Shown here: one piece after another, positions 24,386 through 35,986 of the stretch
Layout: every line of letters begins with the position of its first letter
Position numbering within the stretch: the first letter of the stretch is position 1
Origin: an uncultured Eubacteriales bacterium
Lineage (GTDB): Bacteria > Bacillota > Clostridia > Lachnospirales > Lachnospiraceae
Direction of reading: 5' to 3'
Assembly (NCBI GenBank): GCA_900317095.1
Contig: ONFL01000031.1
Coordinates: 1-36,129 of the forward strand
DNA length: 36,129 nt
Notes under the pieces: model-generated
Database searches by the model: none
The model's input: only the letters and a program-made list of their open reading frames with translations
Told to the model about the DNA's origin: nothing
Program-made: the position numbers and the translations under genes

Positions 24386-25762
24386 TTGTCAGACAAGATT
24401 CAGGAGAACTGGCCCCAGATCATTAAAAATCTGGTCCAGGATTATAAAATTACCAATATTGCCTATAAAACATGGATTGCCAAGCTGGCTGTGTACTCTG
24501 TCAGCGGCCACGATGTAACCCTTCTGGTCGACGACAGCATTGCCCAGCTGGTCCAGTATGTCAAAAGCAAATATGAAAAGCCGCTGGAAGTGACCATTTC
24601 CGAATATTTCGACGATGAATACACCGTTCACATCGTCAACCGGTCACAGCTTTCCGCGTCCATGGAAGCAGATACGGCTGCCGCCCCCGCGGCTCCCTCT
24701 GCCGGCATCATTATGAACGATCTCAATAACAACCTGAATCCTGCCTATACATTTGATACATTTGTTGTCGGCAAGAACAACGACCTTGCCCAGGCGACAG
24801 CCCTGGCTGTGGCTTCTGACCCCGGCGTATATGGGAACCCTCTTTTTATCTATGGAGGCGTGGGCCTGGGAAAGACTCATCTTATGCAGTCCATCGCCCA
24901 TTATGTGCTCTCCGAGCGGCCTGACTACCGCATCATTTACACGAGTGCAGAGACTTTCCAGAGGGAATTCATTGCCGCAATCAAGAACAAGACCCAGGAA
25001 TCTTTTAAAAATAAGTACAGAAACATTGACATGCTTCTGATAGACGATGTGCAGTTCATATCCGGCAGGGACAGCACCATGGAGGAATTCTTCCATACAT
25101 TTAATGCCCTCTATGACCGCAAACGCCAGATCGTCATTTCTTCCGATAAACCGCCCAAGGACCTGGTCGGCATAGAGGAAAGGCTGATCTCCCGCTTCAA
25201 GGTGGGCATCACCGTAGATATCCAGCCGCCGGATTACGACACCAGGGTTGCCATCCTCTCCAAGAAGGCTGACCTGGAACACATTAATATAGATGAAAGT
25301 TCCCTTCATTATATAGCAGAACACGTTGTATCCAACATCCGTGAACTGGAAGGGGCTCTCAACAAGATCAGCAATTATATGCGGCTGAAGAAATGCAGCT
25401 ACGCGGACGAGGACCTGACAAAGGAAGTTCTCAAGGATGTCATCGCTCCCGATGAGAAGAAGCCGATCACGCCGGAGATCATTATCAATACCGTGGTGGA
25501 GCATTACCACAACAAGATAAGCGCCGCGGATATACTGGGAAAGAACCGCAGCAGGGACATTTCCTATCCCCGGCAGATCTGCATGTATCTCTGTGAGAAG
25601 TACACGGGCCTGTCCTACGCGGCTATAGGCGAGGCTCTCGGCAACAAGGATCACACAACGGTCCTGCATGGTGTCAAGAAGATTAAGAAGGAACTGGAGA
25701 CCGATCCCCAGCTTAAGTCCAGCATAGAAGTGATCATAAAAAAGCTGGACCCTCCCAGATAA
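24386..25762 (+). CDS. dnaA: Chromosomal replication initiator protein DnaA
   Basis: The 458-residue AAA+ initiator binds the DnaA boxes in oriC and melts the origin. Domain I is at about residues 1-85 and a short linker (Ala/Pro-rich) at 90-112. The AAA+ domain has Walker A GGVGLGKTH (157-165) and Walker B LLIDD (217-221). Domain IV has the DNA-binding signature SRDISYPRQICMYLCEKYTG and GNKDHTTVLHG. The frame is open to a GTG at 24344, but the start is placed at TTG 24386: GGGGG (24374-24378) lies 7 nt upstream and the protein then begins MSDKIQENW, as in the family. Confidence 0.98.
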   Translation: MSDKIQENWPQIIKNLVQDYKITNIAYKTWIAKLAVYSVSGHDVTLLVDDSIAQLVQYVKSKYEKPLEVTISEYFDDEYTVHIVNRSQLSASMEADTAAAPAAPSAGIIMNDLNNNLNPAYTFDTFVVGKNNDLAQATALAVASDPGVYGNPLFIYGGVGLGKTHLMQSIAHYVLSERPDYRIIYTSAETFQREFIAAIKNKTQESFKNKYRNIDMLLIDDVQFISGRDSTMEEFFHTFNALYDRKRQIVISSDKPPKDLVGIEERLISRFKVGITVDIQPPDYDTRVAILSKKADLEHINIDESSLHYIAEHVVSNIRELEGALNKISNYMRLKKCSYADEDLTKEVLKDVIAPDEKKPITPEIIINTVVEHYHNKISAADILGKNRSRDISYPRQICMYLCEKYTGLSYAAIGEALGNKDHTTVLHGVKKIKKELETDPQLKSSIEVIIKKLDPPR

Positions 25763-25935
25763 GCGGTGGATAAAAGGCGGATTTATACCGTATTTATCAA
25801 CTGCCTGTCCACTGGCCAAAAGTCCTACGGCCGGCGCAGATCCATGCCTTTCGGCACTTATCAACTTTATACCGGCCCCAACAGCCACAACAACCTTTAA
25901 AGTTATTTATATATATCGCACAGCGGAGGACGCCA
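25763..25935. other. dnaA-dnaN intergenic region with DnaA-box-like sites and AT-rich unwinding candidate
   Basis: This 173-bp gap holds a near-consensus DnaA box (25765-25773, minus strand, TTATCCACC) and two copies of TTATCAACT (25794-25802 and 25858-25866), weaker box-like words. An almost pure A/T stretch at 25896-25916 lies just before the dnaN ribosome site. In Bacillus the unwinding element is in this same gap, so this is probably the second half of a bipartite oriC. The assignment of the unwinding element is inference. Confidence 0.65.
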
Positions 25936-27033
25936 ATGAAAATCATCTGTTTGAAAACAAGCCTCCTCAAAGGAGTCAACATAGTCCTGAAAGCCGTTCC
26001 CGTGAGAACGACCATGGATATTCTGGAATGTATTTATATTAACGCTGAAAATGGATCCATAAAGCTGACAGCCAATGATATGGAACTTGGAATTGAGACA
26101 GTCGTGGAAGGCAGCATTTTAGAAGAAGGACATATTGCCCTCAGCGCCAGGCTGTTTTCAGATATTGTAAGAAAGCTTCCCGACAACGACATTACCATCA
26201 CAACAGATGAGAATTTCCATGCTCTCATTACCTGTGAGAAGGCAAAGTTCAACATCGCGGGCCGGTCAGGGGACGACTTCGTCCAGCTTCCCAGGATCGA
26301 GAAGCAGCAGCACTATGCCATTTCCCAGTTCTCCCTTAAGCAGATTATATCCAAGACCATTTTCTCGGCTGCTTCCGGTGAGAATAATCCGATCATGACC
26401 GGTGAGTATTTTGAGTTCGCGGACAATACCCTCAAGGTGACAGCCCTTGACGGTCAGAGGATCGCCATCCGCAAAATAGAACTGAAAGAAAGCTATGAGC
26501 CGGCCGGCATCATCGTTCCCGGCAAGACCATGAACGAGATAAGCAAGATCCTCACGGATGATATAGACAGCGAGGTCAGCATATATATCACAAACCTGCA
26601 CATTCTTTTTGAATTTGATAATACGACTGTTGTTTCCCGGCTTATAGAGGGGAAATATTTCGACGTTGTGCGCATGATCTCCTCTGATTACAATACCAGG
26701 ATGGTCATCGGAAAGAGGGATCTGCAGGGCTGTATTGACCGCGCGACCCTGCTGATCAGGGAAAGCGACCGCAATCCCATCATACTCAGTGTAAGGGATT
26801 CGGCCGCCGAGCTGACTGTGCAGTCGGAGATAGGCAGCATGGATGAGGTTATAGATATAGACCAGGAGGGAAGCGACATCACGATCGGCTTCAACCCCCG
26901 TTTTATGCTGGATGCCATCCGCGTTATAGACGAGGACGACATTCCCGTCTATATGAATAATTCCCGGACGCCGCTGATCCTCAGGGATGATGCCGGGACT
27001 TATACCTATGTGATCCTGCCGATCAATTTTTAA
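25936..27033 (+). CDS. dnaN: DNA polymerase III beta subunit (sliding clamp)
   Basis: This 365-residue clamp protein has the three-fold repeated clamp domain and ends in TYTYVILPINF, where other clamps have a similar YVIMPMR-like end of the ligand-binding pocket. The N-terminus MKIICLKTSLLKGVNIVLKAVPVRTTMDILECIYI is typical of Firmicutes DnaN. The clamp tethers polymerase III to DNA and is loaded by the complex that includes HolB. GGAGGA (25925-25930) lies 5 nt before the ATG. The yaaA gene follows by 11 bp. Confidence 0.98.
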   Translation: MKIICLKTSLLKGVNIVLKAVPVRTTMDILECIYINAENGSIKLTANDMELGIETVVEGSILEEGHIALSARLFSDIVRKLPDNDITITTDENFHALITCEKAKFNIAGRSGDDFVQLPRIEKQQHYAISQFSLKQIISKTIFSAASGENNPIMTGEYFEFADNTLKVTALDGQRIAIRKIELKESYEPAGIIVPGKTMNEISKILTDDIDSEVSIYITNLHILFEFDNTTVVSRLIEGKYFDVVRMISSDYNTRMVIGKRDLQGCIDRATLLIRESDRNPIILSVRDSAAELTVQSEIGSMDEVIDIDQEGSDITIGFNPRFMLDAIRVIDEDDIPVYMNNSRTPLILRDDAGTYTYVILPINF

Positions 27034-27044
27034 GGAGACAGGCC

Positions 27045-27248
27045 ATGAGATTTGAATTAAAGGGAGATTCTATCCGCCTGGGACAGCTGCTCAAGGCGGC
27101 CGGCTGCGTTTCTTCCGGCGTGGATGCCAAGATGGTCATCCGTATGGGCGAGGTTAAGCTCAACGGCCAGGAATGTCTGATGAGGGGAAAGCAGGTCGTC
27201 CGCGGAGATGTGGTTGAATACGGCGGCGACAGAATAGAAGTTGTATAG
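27045..27248 (+). CDS. yaaA: S4-domain RNA-binding protein YaaA (RlbA-like)
   Basis: A 67-residue protein that is essentially one S4 domain: IRLGQLLKAAGCVSSGVDAKMVIRMGEVKLNGQ then MRGKQVVRGDVVEYGG. S4 domains bind structured RNA. This short S4 protein is conserved between dnaN and recF in Firmicutes and is implicated in ribosome assembly. AAGGAG lies 7 nt upstream, and recF starts 2 bp after its stop. Confidence 0.93.
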   Translation: MRFELKGDSIRLGQLLKAAGCVSSGVDAKMVIRMGEVKLNGQECLMRGKQVVRGDVVEYGGDRIEVV

Positions 27249-27250
27249 GT

Positions 27251-30296
<3,046 letters not shown>

Positions 30297-30344
30297 CAAT
30301 GAGCAGCAGGGCATTTGAGACAATAATGGAGGCATTGCAGAACA

Positions 30345-32825
30345 ATGGATGATCAAAGCAATATCTTTGACAAAGTTCAGGAAGTAGACCTGAAGGAGAG
30401 GATGGAGACGTTCTACATCGATTATGCGATGAGCGTCATCGCGTCCCGGGCACTTCCGGATGTAAGGGACGGTCTGAAGCCGGTTCAGCGCAGGATTCTC
30501 TATGCTATGGGAGAACTGAACAACGGCCCGGACAAGCCCCATAGAAAATGCGCCCGTATTGTCGGCGATACCATGGGTAAATTTCATCCCCATGGCGATT
30601 CTTCTATTTACGGTGCCCTGGTCAATATGGCCCAGGACTGGAATATGCGCTATATGCTGGTCGACGGGCACGGCAACTTCGGATCCGTGGACGGAGACGG
30701 CGCCGCTGCCATGCGGTATACAGAGGCCAGACTCAGCAAGATTTCCATGGAAATGATGGCGGATATCCACAAGGATACCGTCGACTTTATGCCCAACTTC
30801 GACGAGACGGAGAAGGAGCCGGTCGTAATGCCGTCCCGCTTCCCCAACCTGCTGGTAAACGGCGCCATGGGCATAGCTGTCGGCATGGCTACCAGCATTC
30901 CGCCCCATAATCTGCGCGAGACCATAGACGCGGTTGCGAAGATCATAGACAACCGGGTAGAAGAGGGAAGAGAGACTTCCATTGAGGAGATCATGCAGAT
31001 CATAAAGGGACCTGATTTTCCGACCGGAGCCATGATCCTTGGGCGCGGCGGCATAAATCAGGCCTACAGGACCGGCCGCGGCAAGATAAAGGTCAGGGCC
31101 GTGACAAATATAGAAACGCTTCCCAACGGGCGGCAGAGAATCGTAGCCACCGAGCTGCCTTATATGGTCAACAAGGCCAAGCTGATAGAAAAGATTGCCG
31201 AGCTGGTCAAGGACAAGCGGATAGAAGGCATATCCGATCTGCGCGATGAGTCCAGCCGGGAAGGCATGCGGGTGGTTATTGAGCTCAAAAAGGGCGCAAA
31301 TGCCAATGTTGTCCAGAACCTGCTTTTTAAGCACACCCAGCTGCAGGACACATTCGGTGTCATTATGCTGGCTCTGGTAAATAACGAGCCAGTCGTCCTC
31401 AACCTCCTGCAGATGCTGCAGTATTACTTAAAGCATCAGGAAGAGGTCGTAACCCGGAGGACAAAATTCGAGTTAAATAAAGCCGAGGAGAGAGCTCATA
31501 TCCTGCAGGGTCTGCTGATCGCCCTGGATAATATAGACGAGGTCATAAGGATCATCCGTTCCTCCGAGACCGTAGCCATAGCCAAGAGCAGACTTATGGA
31601 AAGCTTCGGGCTTTCTGAAGTACAGTCCCAGGCTATCGTGGACATGCGTCTGCGCACACTGACAGGTCTGGAAAGAGAGAAGCTGCAGAATGAGTATGAT
31701 GAGCTGATGAAGCGCATCGCCTATCTCAAGTCTATCCTGGCAGATGAGAATGTCCTGCTGGGTGTTGTAAAGAAAGAACTGCTGGAAATCAGAGAAAAAT
31801 ATGGAGATGACCGCCGTACATCCATCGGGATAGATGATGACGAGATCACCATAGATGACCTGGTAGATCCGGAGAATAGTGTCATTTCCATGACAAAGCT
31901 GGGATATATAAAGAGAATGTCCATGGATACATTCAGGACCCAGAACAGGGGTGGTCATGGTATAAAGGGTATGGCCAAGCTGGATGAAGACTGCATCACC
32001 CATATCATGGCGGCCAACACCCACGATAATATCCTCTTCTTTACAAGTCGGGGCCGCGTTTTCAGGCTCAGGGGCTATCAGATTCCCGAGGCTTCCAGAA
32101 ACGCCCGCGGAACCGCTCTTGTAAATATTCTGGATCTGGAGGCTGAGGAGAGTATCAGGGCTATGATTCCCATCCGCGAATACAGCACAGACCAGTGTCT
32201 GATCATGGCTACCGCCGGCGGTCTGGTCAAGAAGACTTCCATTACGGAATATGATAATATCCGCCGCAAGGGCCTGATCGCCATCGCCCTGCGCGAGGGG
32301 GATGACCTGGTAGATGTAAAGCTGACAGAAAGGAATGAGAAGATCTTTCTCATCACCCGGGAGGGCATGAGTATCTGTTTCGACGAAAGTCAGGTAAGAG
32401 AAACCGGCCGTTCTTCAATGGGTGTCACCGGCATCAGCCTGTCAGAGGGTGACCGGGTCGTATCCATGATGTCTGAGAATGAGGGCAGGGATGTTCTCAT
32501 AGCCTCGGAGAAGGGGATTGGCAAGCGCACGTCCAGAGAGGATTTCCGTCCGCAGAACCGCGGAGGAAAGGGCCTCAAGTGCTATAAGATCACGGAAAAG
32601 ACAGGCAGCGTCATCGGCGCCTCCATGGTAGATGACGACGACCAGATCATGATCATCACATCGGAGGGAGTTATCATCCGCATGAATGTCAATGATATTT
32701 CCAGGGTCGGCCGCATCGCGTCCGGTGTAAAGCTGGTCAATATGGCCGCCGGCGTCCAGGCGGTAAGCTTCGCAAGGATTACAGCCGGAATGGTGCAGGA
32801 TAGCGAAGAGGATACAGAAGAGTAG
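30345..32825 (+). CDS. gyrA: DNA gyrase subunit A
   Basis: The 826-residue DNA-cleaving subunit has the catalytic tyrosine Y125 in [10 protein letters not shown]. The quinolone-resistance region reads [17 protein letters not shown], with S86 and G90 at the positions of E. coli S83 and D87. The C-terminal beta-pinwheel carries two GyrA-box-like segments, QNRGGHG (533-539) and QNRGGKG (737-743), where the canonical box is QRRGGKG. The ATG is preceded by GGAGG (30328-30332) at a slightly long spacing of 12 nt. It ends at strong terminators. With GyrB it introduces negative supercoils near and ahead of the replication fork. Confidence 0.98.
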   Translation: MDDQSNIFDKVQEVDLKERMETFYIDYAMSVIASRALPDVRDGLKPVQRRILYAMGELNNGPDKPHRKCARIVGDTMGKFHPHGDSSIYGALVNMAQDWNMRYMLVDGHGNFGSVDGDGAAAMRYTEARLSKISMEMMADIHKDTVDFMPNFDETEKEPVVMPSRFPNLLVNGAMGIAVGMATSIPPHNLRETIDAVAKIIDNRVEEGRETSIEEIMQIIKGPDFPTGAMILGRGGINQAYRTGRGKIKVRAVTNIETLPNGRQRIVATELPYMVNKAKLIEKIAELVKDKRIEGISDLRDESSREGMRVVIELKKGANANVVQNLLFKHTQLQDTFGVIMLALVNNEPVVLNLLQMLQYYLKHQEEVVTRRTKFELNKAEERAHILQGLLIALDNIDEVIRIIRSSETVAIAKSRLMESFGLSEVQSQAIVDMRLRTLTGLEREKLQNEYDELMKRIAYLKSILADENVLLGVVKKELLEIREKYGDDRRTSIGIDDDEITIDDLVDPENSVISMTKLGYIKRMSMDTFRTQNRGGHGIKGMAKLDEDCITHIMAANTHDNILFFTSRGRVFRLRGYQIPEASRNARGTALVNILDLEAEESIRAMIPIREYSTDQCLIMATAGGLVKKTSITEYDNIRRKGLIAIALREGDDLVDVKLTERNEKIFLITREGMSICFDESQVRETGRSSMGVTGISLSEGDRVVSMMSENEGRDVLIASEKGIGKRTSREDFRPQNRGGKGLKCYKITEKTGSVIGASMVDDDDQIMIITSEGVIIRMNVNDISRVGRIASGVKLVNMAAGVQAVSFARITAGMVQDSEEDTEE

Positions 32826-32844
32826 AGATGAACGAATAAAAAAT

Positions 32845-32871
32845 GGACCGGTCTGCAAAAGAGGCCGGTCC
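32845..32871 (+). terminator. First hairpin downstream of gyrA
   Basis: GGACCGG (32845-32851) pairs with CCGGTCC (32865-32871) 20 nt after the gyrA stop, with no T-run directly after. It probably assists the stronger terminator that follows. Confidence 0.5.
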
Positions 32872-32880
32872 CTGGCGTAA

Positions 32881-32914
32881 AAAAAGCGCTGCCCGTCATG
32901 GCAGCGTTTTTTTT
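32881..32914. terminator. Bidirectional terminator between gyrA and the anion transporter gene
   Basis: CGCTGCC (32887-32893) pairs with GGCAGCG (32900-32906), 6-nt loop, followed by eight T and preceded by a run of A. It can stop gyrA transcription and, on the minus strand, transcription of the transporter gene whose stop is at 32913. Confidence 0.88.
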
Positions 32915-34208
32915 AATGTGTCTTGCGGTTAATAAATTTTGTCTGATATTTGGAATATACGATTTTCTGGCTGCTGTAAAGTCCGTAATAACCGGATACC
33001 ATGTAGCAGACAGCGACGGTGATCACAAAGTAGGGCATAGCCTGGAATCCGAAGAGCTCGAAGGCGATGAGCAGGGACGTGATGGGACAGTTTGTTACTC
33101 CGCAGAAAACACCGGCCATGCCGCAGGCCGCGCAGAGCGGGGCAGGAAGGTTCACAACAGGTCCCAGAAAGCATCCCAGGACAGCACCCGTAAAGAAGGA
33201 GGGGACGATCTCTCCGCCCTTAAAACCGGCTCCCAGCGTCAGAGCAGTGAAAAGAATTTTCAGAAGAAAAGCATACCAGGGCATGGAAGCTCCGCTGAAA
33301 CATTCCTTGATCATGGGAACACCGGTGCCGATGAAATCCCGTGTCTGGAATATGGTTACCAGGAGGATGATCAGGCAGCCGCCGACGAAGATCCGCAGGT
33401 AAGGATTTTTGAAATACTTTTTATACAGATGTTCTGACAGGTGAAGGCAGATGCAGAAGAGGGCGCTGACCGCTGCAAATATAACCGCCAGCAGCAGGAC
33501 CCGCAGAGCCGGAAAATGCTGCGGAAGACCGTGGGCCAGCTCGTAAAAGTCAGGAATAGAAGAAATCTGATAGAACTCCGGCAGGGCACCAAATCTTCTG
33601 GCCAGGGCGGATGCCGTAAAAGAGGAAATGACACAGGGAACCAGAGCCGAGTAATGGATGATGCCGACACTGATGACTTCCATGGAGAAGACAGCGGCTG
33701 CGAGAGGAGTTCCGAAGACCGCTGAGAAGCAGGCGCTCATGCCGCACATGATAAAAATGTGTTCGTCGGTCCCTTTGAAAATCTTTAAACGGCCCAGAAA
33801 ATCGCCTACGCTGCCGCCAATCTGCAGAGCGGCGCCCTCGCGGCCGGCACTTCCTCCAAAAAGATGCGTGATCAGTGTAGAGACAAAGATCAGCGGCGCA
33901 ACCTTGATGGAAATCTTTTCATTGGACTGGACGCCCAGCAGCATCAGATTTGTGCCTTTATTGTCGTATTGGCCGGATATCCGGTAAAGAAATACGATCA
34001 GAAGGCCGCCGAGAGGAAGAAAGTAGAGCAGAGCAGGATGCGCCAGCCGGGCTCCTGTCACAAGATTCATACCGTGATAAAAAAGAATTCCCACGCCGCC
34101 AGCCGCGGCGCCTACTATGACGGCGAGTATGATCTGCCTGACAAGTCTGAGAATATTTGTCAGACCAGGCTTAAAAAAATTATAGATATTCGTAAAAATA
34201 TTTTTCAT
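32913..34208 (-). CDS. ClC-family anion transporter, CLC-F-like
   Basis: A 431-residue polytopic membrane protein of the ClC superfamily. The selectivity segment GGSAGREGAALQIGG holds the gating glutamate E124, and GFKGGEIVPSFF (328-339) replaces the usual GxFxP segment. There is no GSGIP motif; the region reads KGTNLMLLGVQSNEKISIK instead. GGSAGREG, GFKGGE and the missing serine motif are features I associate with the CLC-F group of fluoride/proton antiporters, but a chloride transporter is possible. I chose ATG 34208, 8 nt after AGGG, over a GTG three codons upstream. It has its own promoter and is divergent from fumarase. Confidence 0.85.
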   Translation of the reverse strand: MKNIFTNIYNFFKPGLTNILRLVRQIILAVIVGAAAGGVGILFYHGMNLVTGARLAHPALLYFLPLGGLLIVFLYRISGQYDNKGTNLMLLGVQSNEKISIKVAPLIFVSTLITHLFGGSAGREGAALQIGGSVGDFLGRLKIFKGTDEHIFIMCGMSACFSAVFGTPLAAAVFSMEVISVGIIHYSALVPCVISSFTASALARRFGALPEFYQISSIPDFYELAHGLPQHFPALRVLLLAVIFAAVSALFCICLHLSEHLYKKYFKNPYLRIFVGGCLIILLVTIFQTRDFIGTGVPMIKECFSGASMPWYAFLLKILFTALTLGAGFKGGEIVPSFFTGAVLGCFLGPVVNLPAPLCAACGMAGVFCGVTNCPITSLLIAFELFGFQAMPYFVITVAVCYMVSGYYGLYSSQKIVYSKYQTKFINRKTH

Positions 34209-34243
34209 AAAAAGCACCCTTTGTTCCTGCGGCTGTTTCTTAT

Positions 34244-34272
34244 TTGACTTTATGCAGATGAAAGTTTACCAT
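34244..34272 (+). promoter_or_regulatory. Likely promoter of the fumarase genes
   Basis: -35 TTGACT (34244-34249), 17-bp spacer, weaker -10 TACCAT (34267-34272). It overlaps the region of the divergent transporter promoter (34277-34305), so the two may be mutually influenced. Confidence 0.5.
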
Positions 34273-34276
34273 ATCA

Positions 34277-34305
34277 ATTATAAGTATCTGGAAAGATGTT
34301 TTCAA
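34277..34305 (-). promoter_or_regulatory. Promoter of the ClC-type transporter
   Basis: Minus-strand -35 TTGAAA (complement of 34300-34305), 17-bp spacer, perfect -10 TATAAT (complement of 34277-34282), about 70 bp before the start codon. Confidence 0.8.
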
Positions 34306-34326
34306 TTTTTTTTTGAAAGGAAGACC

Positions 34327-35169
34327 ATGAGAGAAATAGATTGCGGTCAGATTCGTGATACGGTGCGGGAGATGTGTATAGAGGCAGCTCATTTTCTGCC
34401 CGCGGATATGAAAGATCTCATCCGTGCCGGTAAAGATAATGAACAGTCACCCGTAGGAAAGCAGGTGCTGCAGCAGCTTTGCGATAATCTGGATATTGCG
34501 GAGAAGGAGATGATCCCCATCTGCCAGGATACGGGAATGGCTGTTTTTTTTATTGAAATCGGCCAGGAAGTCCACATAGCAGGGGGACTGCTGGAGGATG
34601 CTGTCAATGAAGGCGTGCGCCGGGGTTATAAAGATGGATATCTGCGCAAATCCATAGTAGAAGACCCCATAAACCGGGTAAATACCGGCGATAACACACC
34701 TGCTGTGATTCATGAGAAGCTGACAGCCGGAGACCAGCTGAAGATCACACTGGCTCCCAAGGGATTCGGCAGCGAGAACATGAGCCGCATAGTCATGCTT
34801 AAACCGGCAGACGGCATAGAGGGAGTAAAGAGAGAAATCGTCCGTACAGCAGAACTTGCTGGCCCCAACGCATGTCCGCCCCTGGTGGTTGGAGCAGGTA
34901 TAGGGGGAGATTTTGAAAAATGCGCGCTGATGGCAAAGCATGCCCTGACAAGGCCGGCCGGGGTCCACTCAGATATTCCCTGGGTAAAGGAACTTGAAGA
35001 GGAACTGCTGGAGCGGATAAACTGTCTTGGCATCGGACCGGCCGGTCTCGGCGGAACAGTGACAGCTCTTGCCGTAAATATAGAAACATTTCCCACCCAT
35101 ATAGCAGGTCTCCCTCTGGCAGTAAACATCTGCTGTCATGCAGACCGTCATGTCACCCGCGTTCTGTAA
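34327..35169 (+). CDS. Class I fumarate hydratase (or tartrate dehydratase), alpha subunit
   Basis: This 280-residue protein is the N-terminal half of a [4Fe-4S] hydro-lyase that interconverts fumarate and malate. Likely cluster cysteines are C66 in CQDTG, C183 in GPNACPP and C270 in the C-terminal ICCHADRH. It corresponds to the first part of single-chain class I fumarases and to TtdA of L-tartrate dehydratase; sequence alone does not separate these two activities, though fumarase is the usual role in Clostridia. ATG 34327 follows AAAGGAAG; earlier in-frame codons add non-conserved residues. The beta subunit gene begins 21 bp after its stop. Confidence 0.92.
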   Translation: MREIDCGQIRDTVREMCIEAAHFLPADMKDLIRAGKDNEQSPVGKQVLQQLCDNLDIAEKEMIPICQDTGMAVFFIEIGQEVHIAGGLLEDAVNEGVRRGYKDGYLRKSIVEDPINRVNTGDNTPAVIHEKLTAGDQLKITLAPKGFGSENMSRIVMLKPADGIEGVKREIVRTAELAGPNACPPLVVGAGIGGDFEKCALMAKHALTRPAGVHSDIPWVKELEEELLERINCLGIGPAGLGGTVTALAVNIETFPTHIAGLPLAVNICCHADRHVTRVL

Positions 35170-35190
35170 TATAAAGGAAGAAGAGATATC

Positions 35191-35754
35191 ATGACATATA
35201 AGATCACGGCTCCTCTGAAAGAGGAAGACATCAGGAAACTGCGCGCGGGGGACAATGTTCTCCTGTCCGGTACCATTTATACGGCAAGAGATGCCGCCCA
35301 TAAAAGGATGGCTCAGGCCATGGAGAAAGGAGACAGTATTCCTTTCGATTTTACGGATAATGTTATTTACTATATGGGACCTTCCCCTGCAAGAGAAGGC
35401 CGGGCAGTTGGATCCGCAGGTCCCACTACGGCGGGAAGAATGGACCGCTGGGCTCCCTCTATCCTGGACAGGGGCCTTAAGGGGATGATAGGTAAAGGAA
35501 GACGGTCTGACCAGGTGCATGAAGCTGTCCGCAGGAATGGCGCTGTCTACTTTGCAGCCGTAGGAGGGGCAGGCGCGCTGCTTTCGCAGTCCATAAAGGA
35601 AGCAGAAGTAATAGCCTATGAAGACCTGGGAACGGAAGCGATAAGAAAACTGCGCGTAGAGGACATGCCCCTGATCGTAGTGATAGACAGTGAAGGCAAT
35701 GACCTCTATGAGACAGCAGGAATAAAATACAAGACTGTGTATACATCAAAATAA
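35191..35754 (+). CDS. Class I fumarate hydratase (or tartrate dehydratase), beta subunit
   Basis: A 187-residue partner of the preceding subunit and equivalent to the C-terminal half of class I fumarases. Family features are LSGTIYTARDAAHKRM, the IYYMGPSPAREG segment, the GSAGPTTAGRMD loop and YFAAVGGAGALLSQSI. Substrate binding is shared between the subunits. GGAAGAAGAG lies just upstream of the ATG. The pair forms a two-gene operon, with a tRNA promoter starting 12 bp after the stop; no clear terminator was seen between them. Confidence 0.92.
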   Translation: MTYKITAPLKEEDIRKLRAGDNVLLSGTIYTARDAAHKRMAQAMEKGDSIPFDFTDNVIYYMGPSPAREGRAVGSAGPTTAGRMDRWAPSILDRGLKGMIGKGRRSDQVHEAVRRNGAVYFAAVGGAGALLSQSIKEAEVIAYEDLGTEAIRKLRVEDMPLIVVIDSEGNDLYETAGIKYKTVYTSK

Positions 35755-35766
35755 GCCAAAAAAATA

Positions 35767-35795
35767 TTGACAAGAAGCAGTTAAACTCGTATAAT
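35767..35795 (+). promoter_or_regulatory. Consensus promoter of tRNA-Ser
   Basis: Perfect -35 TTGACA (35767-35772), 17-bp spacer, perfect -10 TATAAT (35790-35795), about 33 bp before the tRNA. It matches the sigma-A consensus at all 12 positions. Confidence 0.92.
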
Positions 35796-35828
35796 AAGAG
35801 GCACACTGTTGATGAAAGACAGTCATTC

Positions 35829-35916
35829 GGAGAAGTACTCAAGAGGCCGAAGAGGTGCCCCTGCTAAGGGCATAGGTCGTTTACGCGGCGCGAGGGTTCA
35901 AATCCCTCCTTCTCCG
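35829..35916 (+). tRNA. tRNA-Ser (anticodon GCU)
   Basis: An 88-nt class II tRNA. Acceptor GGAGAAG pairs with CTTCTCC, followed by discriminator G. The anticodon stem TGCCC/GGGCA encloses loop CTGCTAA with anticodon GCT at 35863-35865, reading AGC and AGU. It has a long variable arm as expected for serine, and T-arm GAGGG TTCAAAT CCCTC. The 3' CCA is not encoded and must be added. It lies immediately upstream of an rRNA operon leader. Confidence 0.95.
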
Positions 35917-35950
35917 TTTCACAGATTGAAGAAAAAAGTTAAAAAAACAG

Positions 35951-35979
35951 TTGACAACATCTCCAACCTGTGATATTAT
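35951..35979 (+). promoter_or_regulatory. rRNA operon promoter P1
   Basis: Perfect -35 TTGACA (35951-35956), 17-bp spacer, -10 TATTAT (35974-35979), downstream of the tRNA and preceded by an A-rich stretch that could act as an UP element. Confidence 0.75.
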
Positions 35980-35986
35980 TTAACAG

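Noticed and set aside
24644..25888. A 414-residue minus-strand frame opposite dnaA.
   Set aside because: Antisense to dnaA and the origin gap, with no ribosome site and no domain.
34209..34276. A fluoride (crcB) riboswitch ahead of the ClC-type gene.
   Set aside because: The leader is only about 70 nt and has no GGNGAUGG-like core or pseudoknot partner.
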